This document shows, in pieces, positions 26,101 to 38,788 of a stretch of 64,000 nucleotides of DNA. The notes below the pieces were generated by a model. It had not been told where the DNA came from. It did no database searches and was given only the letters and a program-made list of their open reading frames with translations. Every line of letters starts with the position of its first letter. Position 1 is the stretch's first letter. A program made the position numbers and the translations under genes. The DNA is from Xiphophorus maculatus (taxonomy: Eukaryota > Chordata > Actinopteri > Cyprinodontiformes > Poeciliidae): positions 16,722,501-16,786,500 of the forward strand of contig NC_036447.1 of the NCBI RefSeq assembly GCF_002775205.1, given 5' to 3'.

Positions 26101-26597
26101 TACCATATGATTGTGTGTCTTGCAGAGGTTACGGATTTTTTTTACTTATAATCTGAAACAAGGATGAATTTAACATTTTTGTTGAATTTTTTCAGCTATA
26201 AATTTATTTGGAAAACAATATATAAGTACTGTTAGATCTTGCAGACGCTTGATGACTCAAACAAAAGCAATAAGATCACTTGTTACTTAACCCCAAATCA
26301 AAATATGCGATACCGTTAATCCAGCTCAGATTTACCATGTCTGCAGCGGTACTGGCACACGCCATCTTTTCCACCCATGAACTCCAGCATGGAGTCAAAG
26401 TAGCCGCTGACCGCCTCAAAGCCTCCCCGGAGGGAGTTCAGCCCCCAGTCCTCGCTCTCATCCCCTGCCTGGGTGCTGCCATCAGACGGTGGACCCGGTG
26501 GAGGTGGTGAGGCTTCTGGGTTTCCAGCCTCCTGACCTGCAGCTCTGAGAGTCAACAGGCCCACCAGGAGGGGCACGACGAGGGCCCAGCGTGTCAT
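23155..26597 (-). CDS. pla2g12b: Group XIIB phospholipase A2-like protein
   Basis: Four exons on the minus strand: 26597-26336, 25542-25454, 24125-23960 and 23273-23155 (stop 23157-23155), all phases matching, 211 residues. A signal peptide ([17 protein letters not shown]) is followed by a low-complexity Pro/Gly stretch, then [20 protein letters not shown] and the PLA2-like core, and the C-terminus [13 protein letters not shown]. The catalytic site reads [12 protein letters not shown], with Leu132 where active PLA2s have His; Asp133 remains. This Leu is the hallmark of PLA2G12B, a catalytically inactive secretory-pathway protein needed for proper lipidation of apoB lipoproteins in liver and gut. 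The protein ends EEKDEL, an ER-retrieval signal. The start at 26597 gives a clear signal peptide. The gene is divergent from the CCCH gene at 28714. Confidence 0.95.
24481..25212. mobile_element. Foldback (inverted-repeat) transposon, 732 bp
   Basis: The element begins acctgagtgaagttggcccc and ends with the inverted copy ggccaacttcactcaggt. Each half holds about two units of roughly 150-180 bp (caccttcttcaaat ... gacaccc, tcggctacgtttgtgctggt, atcattttaaagatat), and the right half is the reverse complement of the left, so it could fold into one long hairpin. A perfect 9-bp duplication, catttgtct, flanks it at 24472-24480 and 25213-25221. It encodes no transposase; open frames here are by-products. 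It sits in the intron between the second and third coding exons of pla2g12b. Confidence 0.88.
25226..25271. repeat. (TA)n(TG)n microsatellite
   Basis: A TA run followed by a TG run lies directly beside the right flank of the foldback element. Confidence 0.9.
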
Positions 26598-26639
26598 CCT
26601 GTCGCTCAGACGGCTCAGTGCGAACAGGAGTCAGGTCTT

Positions 26640-28540
26640 CTCAGGGGGAGGCACTGAAACTTTACTGCGTGACCTGAACTTTGAGTCGGACGTGGATAGA
26701 TGTCACGTCGAAAAGCGCATGCCTGCTGAGATTTGCATGACCTGTCGCGGGAACGCGCGTCGCAAAGCAATCTCGCTCTCTTTTTTTAGGTCATTTGGAT
26801 ACGAAAGGTGTTAATATTTATAATATATTTAAAGCACCCTTTTCGGTCAGATTTTAACGCGCTTTCTTCATCGAAATGTGGGTGTTTTTGAGTAATGCGC
26901 GTCCTCGCGGCGAAGAATAGAAATCTCGACAGGCGCGCACTTTTTGGCACAACACCTGTCTCACACACATGTGGAAGAACAAAGTCCAGCTGGTATCTCT
27001 GCTTTTCAGCATGCTTAGCCTTTTATCAGTCCTGCTGATGATGAGTTTGTCTGCAGACTGTTTTAATTTAATTAATTACACTTAGTCATTTTAGATTTAA
27101 GAAAAGGTTCAAATAAAGGAACACGTCATTATCAATTTCCTACCCAGTTGTGCTTTAGGGTAGCATACAGATTAACAAGTAAAGTAGAAAAACATTTAAA
27201 CTTGATTTAAAACTGTTCCAACCCGATAAGAAATCAGATCGGGAGATTGCTTTTGTATTTTTGCCTTTGACTGCTAAAATATCCCTCAATGAGTTTTTTT
27301 TTTTAAAGTTCAAAATCAACAAAGGAAAAAAAAATGTTAGATTCTTTTTTCATCTCTTGAACAGGTAAAACTTTTTAACAGACTGTCAATTTATATTTTC
27401 AAGCTTTTGTACAACTAGTCAGCTCCATTACATGTTGAAAAGTACCATTTCACCTCTAGAAAATGTGGTGCCCAAGACTTTAAAATATTGCATCTCTCCT
27501 GATTTTTGACCTGAATATGTGATCCTACATTAATTCCACAATTATTTAAACCCCAGGCAAAATTTGCATCAAAGTAATGTTTTAATTTTACTAATATGTT
27601 TGCTATAATTAAACATTTTGAGAGGTCCAGCTAGATCCTGATTTCAATATTATAAACTATCTAAAGATTATGGTGATGGCAAAGAGGCCTGGTAACGTCT
27701 CAGTATTGCTGAGAATTAGCTTAAGTTGGCCACTTAAGCAAATTTGTCAAGACTGATACTCCTGTTAAACAGAATAATTATCTTTATGCCTTTCTCATTT
27801 TCTAATTAAAACAAACTTTTTGGTTAACTTTATTGTTTGTTTAAAATTAATTCATTTTGCACCTCAGCTTTCCCTGTCTTGTTTCAGATTTATGTATAAA
27901 ACCTATCTCAATCAATCACTTTATTTTGGTAAATTGTCCACATTAAACACAAGAAACAACAAAAGAAAAGAAAAAATAAATAAATAAACCAAAAAAAAAC
28001 TGTTCACATAAAGTGTGACTGAATTAAATGTAAAACTTGGATTTAATTGGAATTTAGGTCTGTGAGTTACATTTTGATTTAACCCAAAACCTGGAATACA
28101 TTCATTAGGGGATGAAAGCTTTTAACTGTCTCTTTTTTGATTCACACAATCTTCAGTCTTTTAAGCTGAATTGTATTTATAAGACTCATTGCTCAGTTAC
28201 TGGATGGTACATTTCTCTGCTCCAGAGGCCACAGTCCATTTCCAGGCCTTTGCCCAGAGGTTAAATCAGTGAGAGTCCAACTCCTATACAACCAAAGAAG
28301 AACTCACTATAGTATTTCAAACCTAGCTAAAGACACACAGGTGCAGTATTTCTTCAGAAAATATTGGTTACATTTTTTTTATTCAAATGAATATTCTACT
28401 GTAACTTTGACATTTTAGATCTGTTGTTTTAAAATGTGGTTTTCCCTGATTAACACTCCGGGCCAAAAGGCGGCGATAAAACACCAGTAAACTGAGTACC
28501 AACGTTTATAAAAAGAAGAAAACATCCGCTTGAGGAAGGT
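26640..28540. other. Divergent intergenic region pla2g12b / CCCH gene
   Basis: The first part, next to pla2g12b (26640-26960), is richer in CpG and may hold its promoter. The rest is AT-rich. The word ggtgatggcaaagaggc at about 27670 also occurs near 23574, which suggests a shared dispersed repeat. No coding exon is seen. Confidence 0.4.
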
Positions 28541-28713
28541 ACTTGACCAGGTTCAATAGATTTATGTTTGTTTATGGACATAAATTAAGCGCACTGAAGT
28601 ATCTGCAGAGGGCAGGTGATAAATGCTCATATTTCAACCCCAGTCAGACTAAGGTAGTGTTTCTGAGGGACATTTTACAGTGTTACGCTCCTGTTTTGAC
28701 ACGTGAGGAGAAA

Positions 28714-31700
28714 ATGGCTTTTGCTAACTTATTCTCTGGACTGTCTGCTATGAGTGAAGATGCGGGGAGCCCAGGTGAATCTGACGTCACATCCAGGTAA
28801 AACGACTGATTTTCCATGGAGTAAAATCGAATAAAGCAACGGTAATGTGTTACCATTGCGTTTTCTGCATCTCTGCGCATGTCTGTGTTTCATGGCAACA
28901 GAAGGGAGAATGGCTCAAGACGGAGGAAATGGAAAACACAGCGGGAGATTCCCGGCTCGTACAAGAAGGTGAACTACTTAAAACATTTAAAGTCACTTGT
29001 CAGTTTTCTAAAAATCCGTTAAAGTCAACTTTGGATGTAGTTTGTCAGCCATAAAAAGACAAGTGATGCTGAGTGTTGCAGAAAATTAAATAAATCATTA
29101 GCTACAGTAACTGATGGACGTTCTTTTAAAACGTTCTGTATGTTTTTGTACATTTTTCTCATCATTTGCAGGTTTTTAATCAAACAGTTTATTTAAACTT
29201 GTTTATTTTGAAATAGCTACATCTGTAGAAAGACATTTGAGCCCAACTTTGATCAGTTAGTATGTTAAAACTCCTGATTGAAAGGAGAAAACCCATTTTC
29301 TTTAAAGAGATTGTCTCCGAAATGTAATACCTCTAAAATAATTTAAAGCCTTGGTGAAATCTCACAGGAGTTTTTTGTTTGTCTAAATGTGTCATGGTAT
29401 GTTTTTGTCATTTTTAGACTTTTAGTCTGTTTTGGAAAAAATACCACAAAATTAATGGACCCTTGTCCTTTAGGCTGATGAAAACTAATGTATCAGCCCA
29501 AACACACTGCACCAAAGTGAAGCATGGTGATGGAAGAGTGATGATACGGGCCTGTTTTGACCTGGGCAGCTTGCAGTTATTGTGTCGACGCTGACAAACC
29601 CTATTTACCAAATCACTTAGTAATTAAAAGTGTGGCCAGTTGGCATTTTTATTGTTTTCTGATATAATAAAACCCTAAATTAAACCAGCGTGTACTTTTA
29701 TACCACAATGTTGAGACTGCATCAACATTATCAGACATTATTAACTCAGAATAAGTCAGTCCAGACATGCCTGAAGAAAGTTATGTGCAAATGTTATGAG
29801 GTGAGCAGGTTATGAACCTGTTATCAAGTTAATTAGCAAAATATGTTTCGAAATTTCCTTTGCCTTTACTGTGTCATTTTTCTTTCTTTTTTTATAAAAG
29901 AGTTGTCATCAGTTCCAGTCCAAAGACAACTTTACCTCCTGGAGCAAACCCTGCCACAAGCAGGTCACAGAGAGTGAGCGCTCTTCTCCAGCCCAGAAAC
30001 ATAAGCACAGCTTTAACTCCACTTACAACCGCAGGCAGAATGGCAGCGGTCAGAATTATCAAACCAAACGCAAGAAGAAGGGGAAGAATCAACATCATGA
30101 TTATAGAGGCCCAAGACCAACAAAGGAGGTGAACAAAGGTTGACAGTGATATGCTCAGAGAAAATCTGAGAAATTTAGTTTTTAATCTCATCTTTGATCT
30201 CATTTAGGAGAAACCAAAATTCATGACCCAGGAGTTTAAGGACCAGAACACCCTGTTGGTGGACGGCCGTCTTGTGTGTCGACATTTTCTCTTGGGGCGA
30301 TGCATTAAGGTCTGCTGTGTAAAACCTAACAAGTTACAGGATCAGAAAAAAAAAAAAGATTCTCATGCTTCACTTGTCTTCATTTTGTTTACTTTTGTTT
30401 TTTGTTTATTCCTTTTTGTTTTGCAGAAGGATCAATGCCAGCTGGAGCATTTTCAAGGTTACAACGACATCATAAAAGAAGCCTGCAAATATTACATCAA
30501 AGGATTCTGCATCAACGGGCAGAGCTGCCCTTACATGCATAATATCCTTTTACCTTTTTCTTGTCTTATCGCACAGATCACTGTCAGAAATGGCAGGACA
30601 GTTTTCTTGTTTTCCTTTACTCAGCAGCACAGTCGTTTCCGTGCAAGTTTTTCCACAAGAAAGGAAACTGCCTGCAAGAAGGAAACTGCAGGTTCTCCCA
30701 TGAGCCGCTCAACGACGTCACTGAAAAACTGCTGGAGGAGGTTGGTGCTGCCGCTGTTTAGGGAATCCAGAGCATTAAAGTGCATTTCTTTGTGTTGTAA
30801 CATCTAAGTGAGGTTAATGTCTTCCCGCTGCAGGCCTTGGAACAAGAAAAGGCCTTTTACCAACTTGCAAAGGCAAATAAAGAGGAGTCATCAGAACAGC
30901 AGGCGGACGCACAGGAGACCAAACCTGTTGAAGAAAACAAGAACCCAGATTTTATCTCTCAACCTCTCAGGTTTGCGATGCAACACTAATATTTCACGCC
31001 ATATGATCAAACACAGTGGTGGCAAGATAATGCTAAGTGAATACTTTATATGTTTGTAAAAAAATTTAAACCATTTACTATTTTCTTATTTCACAGGTGT
31101 GTGCCACTTTCTGCCACTGACTGGTGGTCTATAAATTAAAATGGGTTAAAGTTTGCGGTTTCCAGACGTCTTTTCGTGGAACTGCACTGTGCGAGTTATC
31201 ATTCAGGTTGAACTTGTATCCGTTTTCGTTTTCCAGGCCAAGCTTTTACAACAGCACGGATGCTGAGAAGAAACCCCTTGAGCAACCTGATGTAACAGAA
31301 CAGCGTGCGTCAGACGCTGACCAACCTCCCAGCTCTTCATCAAACACTCAGAACCAACAGGAGCCAGTTTGCTACTCGGTGGAAGCCGTACTTGGACCTC
31401 AGCTGTCCAGAACTTTCTTCAATTTCTCTAAAACTCCTGCAAGTCAGGATTCTTCATCTGCCTCTCACCCTCGAACTTCTTCTGACAGACCTTCTCCAAA
31501 CCAACCCAAAGCCCTCTACTCAGTTGAAGCTGTCCTCAGTTCCTATAAATCTGCAGACAATTCCTCCAACAGCCAAACACCTGATTGTCCCAGAGAGCGG
31601 ACCGTATGTTATGCACCTCATGTCATTTCAGAAAAAATCCAAGCTCCTCCTTTTAGAAAAGAGGAGGCACGTTCATCTCTCAGATTTATAGAGAATAGAT

Positions 31701-34224
31701 GTCAACAAACATTGCCAAAGAGCTTGTCGTGTCTCGAAGTGAAAAACCGCCTGATTTCAGACTCCCTACCAGTTCTCTCTCATACATCTGGGGAAGAGAT
31801 GGAGGGGCAGAAAGCTTGCATCAAACAAAAGTTGTTGCATCGTCCAGAGATGTCTGCGTCTTCCAGAAGCAGAGAAATGAAGGATTCACTGGCAGGAACT
31901 AAACCCAGTGAAATCTCTACAGGACAGGCATGTCCTCTGAAGCATCCAAAGCCAAATCTCTCCAAAGGAAGAGGTGCTGTTCCAGATGAACCTGTAATTA
32001 CATGTAATAGAAGAAGAGAAGCAGCTGATGTTGCAGTTCATCACTTTGAACTCTCTAAGACTCTCCCAAACTTCAAAAAGAAACATTCAGATGCCCGACT
32101 TGCTACACTAGACCATCATTCTTGTAAAAACTTCATAAAATCCAGCAGTGACACAGCAAATCAGGGAGATTTTTCATCCGAAATTAATAAAACCGGGAAT
32201 AGATCGTTCAGTAGCCTTTTTGCAAGCCCGCTCACTGACACTGTTACACCAGGATCAAACTCTTTGACTGCAGGTATGAGACCTCAGCAGTCTGCGGATG
32301 TCCAGATTCCCTCCTCGCCCTTCTTCAGGCTTTTTGCTTCCCCTCTTAGTGAGAATTCACCTTCTTTTCTAAGCTCAAAGTCTCAAACGATGGAGTCTGC
32401 TGCTGCTCCTTGCAGGAAGACGTCGGCTGAGAGTGCGGCATCAAATTCCAAACGGAGAGACTCTGATCGAAGGTGCTTCCCATCCCAGCTTAGAATGCAT
32501 CACAGGCGAGCATCTTCTGAACCCTCCCAGAGCTCCAAAACTGAAAACGATGCCGTGAAACCGCCGCCAGCCACAGTTTGCAGCATTTTATCCGGCTCTC
32601 CTTGTGAGCCGTCTTCAAGTCGGACTAATCAGAACCGACCTGACGTTTCATCCCCAAAAGGTAACAGATTCTTCAGTGTTTTTTATATTTTTTTCAAACA
32701 GACTTTAATGTATTATATTGGGTGTTATGGCAGACCAACCAAAGCAGTTTAGTTGGAAAATGAGGAAAAAATGATTCATGGCTTCAACATCCAAACCTAT
32801 GGCCTGTATTTGTATTCATCCTTTTACTCTGATATCCTCAAATAAAATCCAGTGCAGTTACACCAAATAAGCACATTCAAGTCCACCTGTCTGAATTTTA
32901 CCCAAATGCAATAAATTGTAGAACCAAATTTTTTTCCGCAATCACTGCTGCACGTATTTTGGGATTTCTTTAGCTCAATCAGGATTGGGTGGAGAACATC
33001 AGTTTCCAAGTCTTGCCACACATTCTCACTTAGATCCAGGGGTTTGTACTTTAACTGGGCCTTCCTATAACACATGAGTATGCTTTACCAGTTTAACCAG
33101 CTTCATTGCACCTTGGAAAACAAATGAATGACAAGTTTTAATAAAAAAGTGTCAATTTTTCCCCCCTTCAAAGTTATACAGTGCTTTGTTTTGGTTTGTC
33201 GAAAAACGTCACATTGAAAAAACTACAATGTAAACTGAATGTGTTTTTTTTCACACATTCATTTTAATATTCGTTCGCTCTTGCGTAGACTCTTCAGCAC
33301 CGTCAGTCCTGAAATCCCTCTTTGTGCAGCTGAGGCCGTACCCAGAGGACGGAGAACAAAAGGGCTCCGGCCGGAGCAGAGACCAGCCAGGTACACTCCA
33401 AGTTATTTATGTGCTCTGGGCAAAACGGTGTTGTATTTAACAATAGTTTGATTCAACTTGATTTTAGAAGATGAAAAGGAGAGGGCAAAAAGAATAGACG
33501 TAAAACGACACTAAAGAAGTCGTAGTAACTGATGAGGGCCCCGTTGAGAAACTAGTTATTCCAAACTAGAACTTGGCCCAGTGTTGAAGAAGGAACTAGA
33601 TTTTTGACGAATAAAGCTGAAAACAAGGTGCTTCAATATTTAAGGCTGTACCTCTTATTTCCTCCACAAGGGGCAGTGTTGAAGCGCTGCCCTGAACATG
33701 ACTCCCTACCATAAAAACAAAGACGTTGATTCTTACCATCCTCCACACTGTATGCTGGTGAAATAAACCTGTCTCCTCGTTCATCCTCGATTGTGTAGTT
33801 CTACTTGTTCTTAAACTTTTATTGTATTACTGTAGATATGAAGACTTACACAATATTGACATTAATATTATATAATAAATAATATTAATATTAGTCAACA
33901 CGCCACTCAATATAAAACCAGAATTGTAAATGGAAAAAAAATATATAAATGTTATTTATAATAAAGCAATTGTAAGGGGTGATTATGAAAAAAAAATCCT
34001 AAACGTAATCAAATTGTTTGATTTTTTTTTTTTTTTTGGCAGTCTATTGAGCCACCTGGCAGGCCAGCAGCCCCCCTCTCAGCCGTTCTCCGTCTTTCAC
34101 CAGTCCAGGTGCAAGTAAGGCTCAGGTGAACAAATCTCGCCCACACTGCTCACCTTTCAACCCACTGGCCCCGCAGCGAACAGAGAGGGAGGCCAGAATC
34201 AGAAGAAAGAGAGCTGGTCAATGA
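28714..34224 (+). CDS. CCCH zinc-finger protein, ZC3H4/6/8 group (about 846 aa)
   Basis: Exons: 28714-28796, 28902-28968, 29901-30128, 30208-30309, 30427-30541, 30631-30740, 30834-30970, 31237-32660, 33289-33390 and about 34052-34224 (TGA 34222-34224). Together they keep one frame. Three CCCH fingers follow each other: CRHFLLGRCIKKDQCQLEH, CKYYIKGFCINGQSCPYMH and CKFFHKKGNCLQEGNCRFSH, with the order and spacing of the ZC3H8/ZC3H6/ZC3H4 family, nuclear RNA-binding proteins (ZC3H8 acts with the little elongation complex; ZC3H4 restrains non-coding transcription). A basic RRRKWKTQ stretch precedes them. The large exon is Ser-rich and has paired motifs (YSVEAVL twice, LFASPL twice). The ATG at 28714 has a good Kozak context; upstream in-frame codons exist. 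The last exon's acceptor is uncertain. A poly(A) signal is at 34477-34482. The 30542-30630 intron looks U12-type. Confidence 0.85.
30542..30630 (+). other. U12-type AT-AC intron (89 bp)
   Basis: The intron starts ATATCCTTTT, the textbook U12 AT-AC 5' splice site, and ends AC. A branch-site-like TTCCTTTAC (30612-30620) lies about 11 bases before the end, which fits the tight U12 spacing. Joining at these points gives codons H-K-S-F-P-C, aligning with MHNEFPC in the mammalian relatives, and restores the third CCCH finger. No GT donor near 30540 does the same. Confidence 0.85.
32790..33110. mobile_element. Dispersed DNA-transposon-like repeat
   Basis: The phrase aactgggccttcctataacacatgagtatgcttt and the preceding gattgggtggagaac resemble a widespread teleost interspersed repeat. 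It sits in the intron between the eighth and ninth coding exons of the CCCH gene. Family not assigned; no terminal repeats located. Confidence 0.45.
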
Positions 34225-35609
34225 AAAATCTGCAGCAAAACCAATGAAACACCTTTGAAAGACTTTAAAAAAAAGAAAAACCCTACAGACCTGTGATGGA
34301 TGTTTGGAGTTCAGTTTGGTCTAGCTTGTATGCATTGACTAGTTTTAAATATTTCATGATTATAGGTAAAATGAAAAATCAAAATATGTAATTTAATTAA
34401 AGTGAAGCTTTTTTAGATTCAATACACTCACAAGGATATATTCCAGTGATATATTCTCAGAATTTTATAAAAGGCCAATAAAAAAGGATGTAAAACTTTG
34501 TTGGATCTGCTTTTGCATGAATTACTCCACAAGTGCGGGGTGGGATGGGAACCCAGGTTGCTATGGTAACAAACTTCAGCTCGTCTGCATTGCTAGGTCT
34601 GGTGACTCTACCGTTTGACAATACGTTCTGTCACAGTAACACTACTGACATTGATCCAAAGACCAAATGCTGCTGTTAAATAAAATTAATTCAGTTTATT
34701 TAAATTTCACCAATTGACAACATGTTGCCTCAAGGGACGTTACATAAACTAAATACTTATGTACTTGTGATTTTAAGTATTTGTGATTTCTAAGTAGTTT
34801 ATTGAAGTCAATTTAGAATAAGGCTGTAACACAAAATATGGAATACTCTGGAGGCACTGAATTCGAGTTTCACTTTTTGAATTGAATTACTGACATAAAT
34901 TTTCTTTTGTTTAGATAAATATGTGTTGATTTAAGACTAACGAACAACCTTGATCCATTATAATTCATGATATTTCATTGGAAACAGAACACTAACTTTA
35001 ACGTGATGTTACAGAGTTGCTCTGTTGGTTTATCATCTCCTAAAAATATATTTAGCTTAAACGTCTGATTCTCTTTTCCGTTAAATTACTTTCTTAAATC
35101 TGTTCAGTTTAACCTTAATGTTCACTGCAGAGTAAAGCAAAGACATCAGGAATTAATTAACTTTATTGAAACAAGTAAAAAAGGACAAACAAGTTAATGA
35201 ACAGTACAATTAATTTAAAATTATCAAAACAAAACAACAAACTTGCTGGTAAAGGCTAAAAACATAAACATGACAGTAATCTTAGAAATGGAACTAAAAA
35301 GTGCAACAGCTTTGTTTCACAAAGTCGAAAATTCCTGCACCTTCAGATAACAATATAAAAAAGCAAAGTTATAAAAAGGTCTGAGGTGCAGAGAGGATGC
35401 AGCAGGTTGGTGCTGCTGGAGTAAAACAGTCCAGTCAGACGGGTCTGTCAGCTCTGCCGGCCCTTCGTCCACCCAATCAGCCATCCCCTCTCGGAGCTGT
35501 GGCAGCTCAAAAACCAGGAACCTGGACTGATGCGGCTTTCTCCGTTCACCGCCGAAGAACTTGCAGCGGCTTTCGGACGACTGTGATTCTCAAGGGACCT
35601 CTGGGGTCT

Positions 35610-36794
35610 TCAGTCGTTGACCGCCAGCCCAAAGAGCCTCAGCAGCTCCTTGTTCTCCGGCTCAATGAGGTCAGCCGGCTTCTCGCCGCACTCGTTCTCC
35701 AGCTCGGGGTCGGCGCCCAGAGACAGCAGGTAGCTGAAGGGAAACCAGACACACTCCAGGTCAGTGAAGGTGAGGCGTCAGCACAGCGGAAAGCCCTATC
35801 TGAGTCCCTGTTTGTCGTGCAAATACCTTAGAATCTGACAAGTAACTTTTTAGCAAGAAATACTGTAGGAGCTTGTTTTAAATAAACAATTCCTCAATAT
35901 TGATGAAAAAGAACTAGTTTCACTGGCAGATTATTTTTCCATAATTTGTACTTTTTTATCGATTTTAAGGAATTACTGACTTAAAACAAGCTCTTGCATG
36001 AAAAGTTACTTGAAAGTCAGTTTTGGCTTATTTCAAGTGTGCAAAGATTTAAACTAGAAACTACACCAAAAGTACTTGGTAAGATTTTGTGTTTTTGCAG
36101 CACAGCTCACAAGAGAATCCATACACTGATGGCAAACATAACTTTAATGAGGGCTGTCATGTACAATTTATCTGAAATATATTGTGAATTCATTCCATAT
36201 TCAGTAGCACTTCATACGTATTGTATGTCATAACTGACTGCAATTATGACATAACGAGACCCAGACTTCCCTGCTCCTTAAGGAGCCCCTGATAAATTGC
36301 TGCAGAGACTCTAAATGAACCGGTGTGGATGCTCACCGTGCGATGTGTGGGAAGCCGTCACTGCATGCCATGTGCAGCGGGGTCCACCCCTCCTCGTCTC
36401 TCTGGTGGATATCTGCCCCATAGTGCACCAGCAGCTGCACACACTCCAGATTCCCGGTCAGGACTGCCTCATGGATGGCTGCCATTCCTTTTGAGAAAGA
36501 GATCTTTTTTAGTAATTTAAATTACGCCTGATTTCAAAGCTCGCAATCCTGAAAAGGCCCCTCACCAGAGTGGTAAATGGTGTCCAGCTTGACCCTGCTG
36601 GCCCTGATGAAAAGTCCGATCCTTTCCAGCTCGCCGTGCCGGACATAGTCCTGGAAAACGACGTCGTTGGGGAAGTGGACGCTCCGGACCGGCTTCAGGG
36701 AGGCTGCTCTCTTGCAGGTGACTGGAAGGTTGCAGCGCTGGCTGTAAGCTTTGATTCCCAGGGTCTGGGACACGGGGCATCCATAGTACTTCAT
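35610..36794 (-). CDS. ppp1r27: Protein phosphatase 1 regulatory subunit 27 (ankyrin)
   Basis: Three exons on the minus strand: 36794-36566, 36487-36337 and 35733-35610 (stop TGA 35612-35610), 167 residues, phases consistent. The sequence includes VRSVHFPNDVVFQDYVRHGE, which carries the VxF-type PP1-docking region of the family, followed by ankyrin repeats (AAIHEAVLTGNLECVQLLV, GADIHQRDEEGWTPLHMAC, YLLSLGADPELENECGEKP). This is very close to human PPP1R27 (DYSFIP1), a muscle-enriched inhibitor of PP1 that also binds dysferlin. The ATG at 36794 is used because the upstream frame has no ATG. A poly(A) signal (minus strand) lies at 35161-35166. It stands directly upstream of nothing else on this strand until p4hb, whose 3' end is about 2 kb to the right. 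Confidence 0.95.
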
Positions 36795-36899
36795 CCTGGA
36801 GTCTTGTTGCAGAAGAACTTGCAAAAACTTTAAGTCCCTTTAGGGTGTGTGTCTCTCTCTTGGATCAACCGCTCCTCTAAGGGTGCAGCTTCCTCGCTG

Positions 36900-38780
36900 T
36901 GGCTCTTTTATTCTCCCTGCTGGCCTATTTTAAGATCAGCCGCAAGATTTGGAAGATGAGTGGGCTCAAGCCAATTCCCTCCCTCTGACCCGTCATAAGC
37001 CTCTTCAGACAGCTTACATCAACACACATGACAGCCAGTAACCTCCTGGACCTGTGTCAACATCACATTTCTTAATGTTGCCCACTTAAATATATCAGTG
37101 ACATTCCTTCAGCTGACAGGAAGGTAGGACGCTGGAGGTTTCTAGTAAACACCAGGCAGGATCAGGTGAGGTCAAGTCCCCATGAGGGGCTGTTGATGGT
37201 AAAGTGAACTGATAAACAGGTTTGATTACTGTTATAGGATGTGACACAGCAGCTGATGACAATTTCTAGATTGTTTTGCATCATGATGCTGTTTACTTAT
37301 TGGGAATCAGCTTTGAATAAGAGTTAAAAGTATTTCAGGAGATGAATTATATAAAGATTAAAGTTTCAGTTGTTACAAAGCAAAGTTTGCTATGTTCATA
37401 ATTAGCTCATTTAATTTGGTAAAACACTGGACTTTCCATTATTTATCAACACAATGCAAATACATGCCGATTAAGGGTTACAGCTGCTTGTATGTGGGTC
37501 ACTTGTCATTGCATACAGGCCCATACTGCTGCATCTGAAAGTGAGACTCGTATACAAGTCCAGCAACAAGAAAGGTTTAAGTGGAAGGAAAAATTGTGGT
37601 TGAAGTTAATAGCCTGGGTTAGCCTTAGTCCTGACAGGCTTGGGAAGCAAATCCCAGTCAAAATTCATAAGAGATTCATGAACTGCAGCCTTCAAACGCC
37701 ACCAGACAGACATATTCAGAACGTTGTTCCTTGAGACTATTATTTTTAATTCTGGGAGCTTTGTGCTGCCATCTAATTCTGAGAACAAAATCTAACTATG
37801 CCAAATTTTGCATACAAAGTATCTTGATACATCTGCGCACACTTAATTTAGCATCTGCTTAACCAAAGCTTTTTTTTTTAAACAACTTTGGTTCAGGCGT
37901 AGCTAAATTGTTGCCTAAATCTGAGATGTCAGAATTGTCTTATTTGGACCAAGGAGTAAAATACCAGATGGCTCAGTGGTCCAAAGTCCTTTTAGACTTT
38001 AGATTAAAGTTAATTTTATTTGGAAATGAAGGTCCCAGAATGAAGGAAGAATGGAGAGTGTAATAGGTTTGCTGGAGGTCATGTCTGAAGTTTCATAGTA
38101 ATTTAAGAAGCCACATCATCTGGTGTTGACCCCATGAATTTTATCAAGGCCAGAACCAGAGCAGCCAACTACAAGAGCATTTTAATGTTTTCCCCGACAT
38201 TAATACCTCATTTACATCATGGCATAACTACACTGGATTAACAAACTCAACTAAATCTAATATATGGGACAGTAACAAAAAAAAGATGGAATTCTTTATC
38301 ATTTTCATTTATCTTATGCAATTTAATTTTAGCCTCAGCCTTCAGAAGCAAATCCCAGTCAAAATTTGGGATTGTACAAGAGATGGAGAAGTATGTCCAT
38401 CTCTTTTCTACCAATTCTTCCTTCTACTCAATTTTTCAATACATTTGGATAGAGCTCTCTCACCAGCTTGACCTTTTGAAGGATTTCAATTACCATCTTC
38501 TGGACAAGTGTCAAGTCCAGAACATCTGGAGTAGTTTTACTATTTTGTTTTTAAACCTAATTGCCAATTGGCTTTAAGTTTGTGTAATATTGGTGTACAA
38601 TAATAGCCTTGAAGACTTGCAGCTATTTAAGATTAAAGAAAATAGATTTAACTAGATGCGAGTTAAGTTACCAAATCTCAAATGAATTAAATCTTTATAC
38701 ATGCATTTTAGAATCAGAACTATATGCAGTGGCATTTCATGACTTTAGTGCAAAAACAAAAAATCCACACATTTCCATTT
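36900..38780. other. Spacer between ppp1r27 and p4hb
   Basis: About 1.9 kb of AT-rich DNA holds the ppp1r27 promoter (left) and the end of the p4hb 3' UTR (right). The 20-base word agcaaatcccagtcaaaatt occurs twice, at 37646-37665 and 38347-38366, within slightly longer similar stretches. No gene recognised. Confidence 0.45.
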
Positions 38781-38788
38781 TTCTTTTT

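Noticed and set aside
29370-29605. Tc1-like phrase caccaaagtgaagcatggtg
   Set aside because: Too short and diverged to assign to a transposon family with confidence; it lies in an intron of the CCCH gene.
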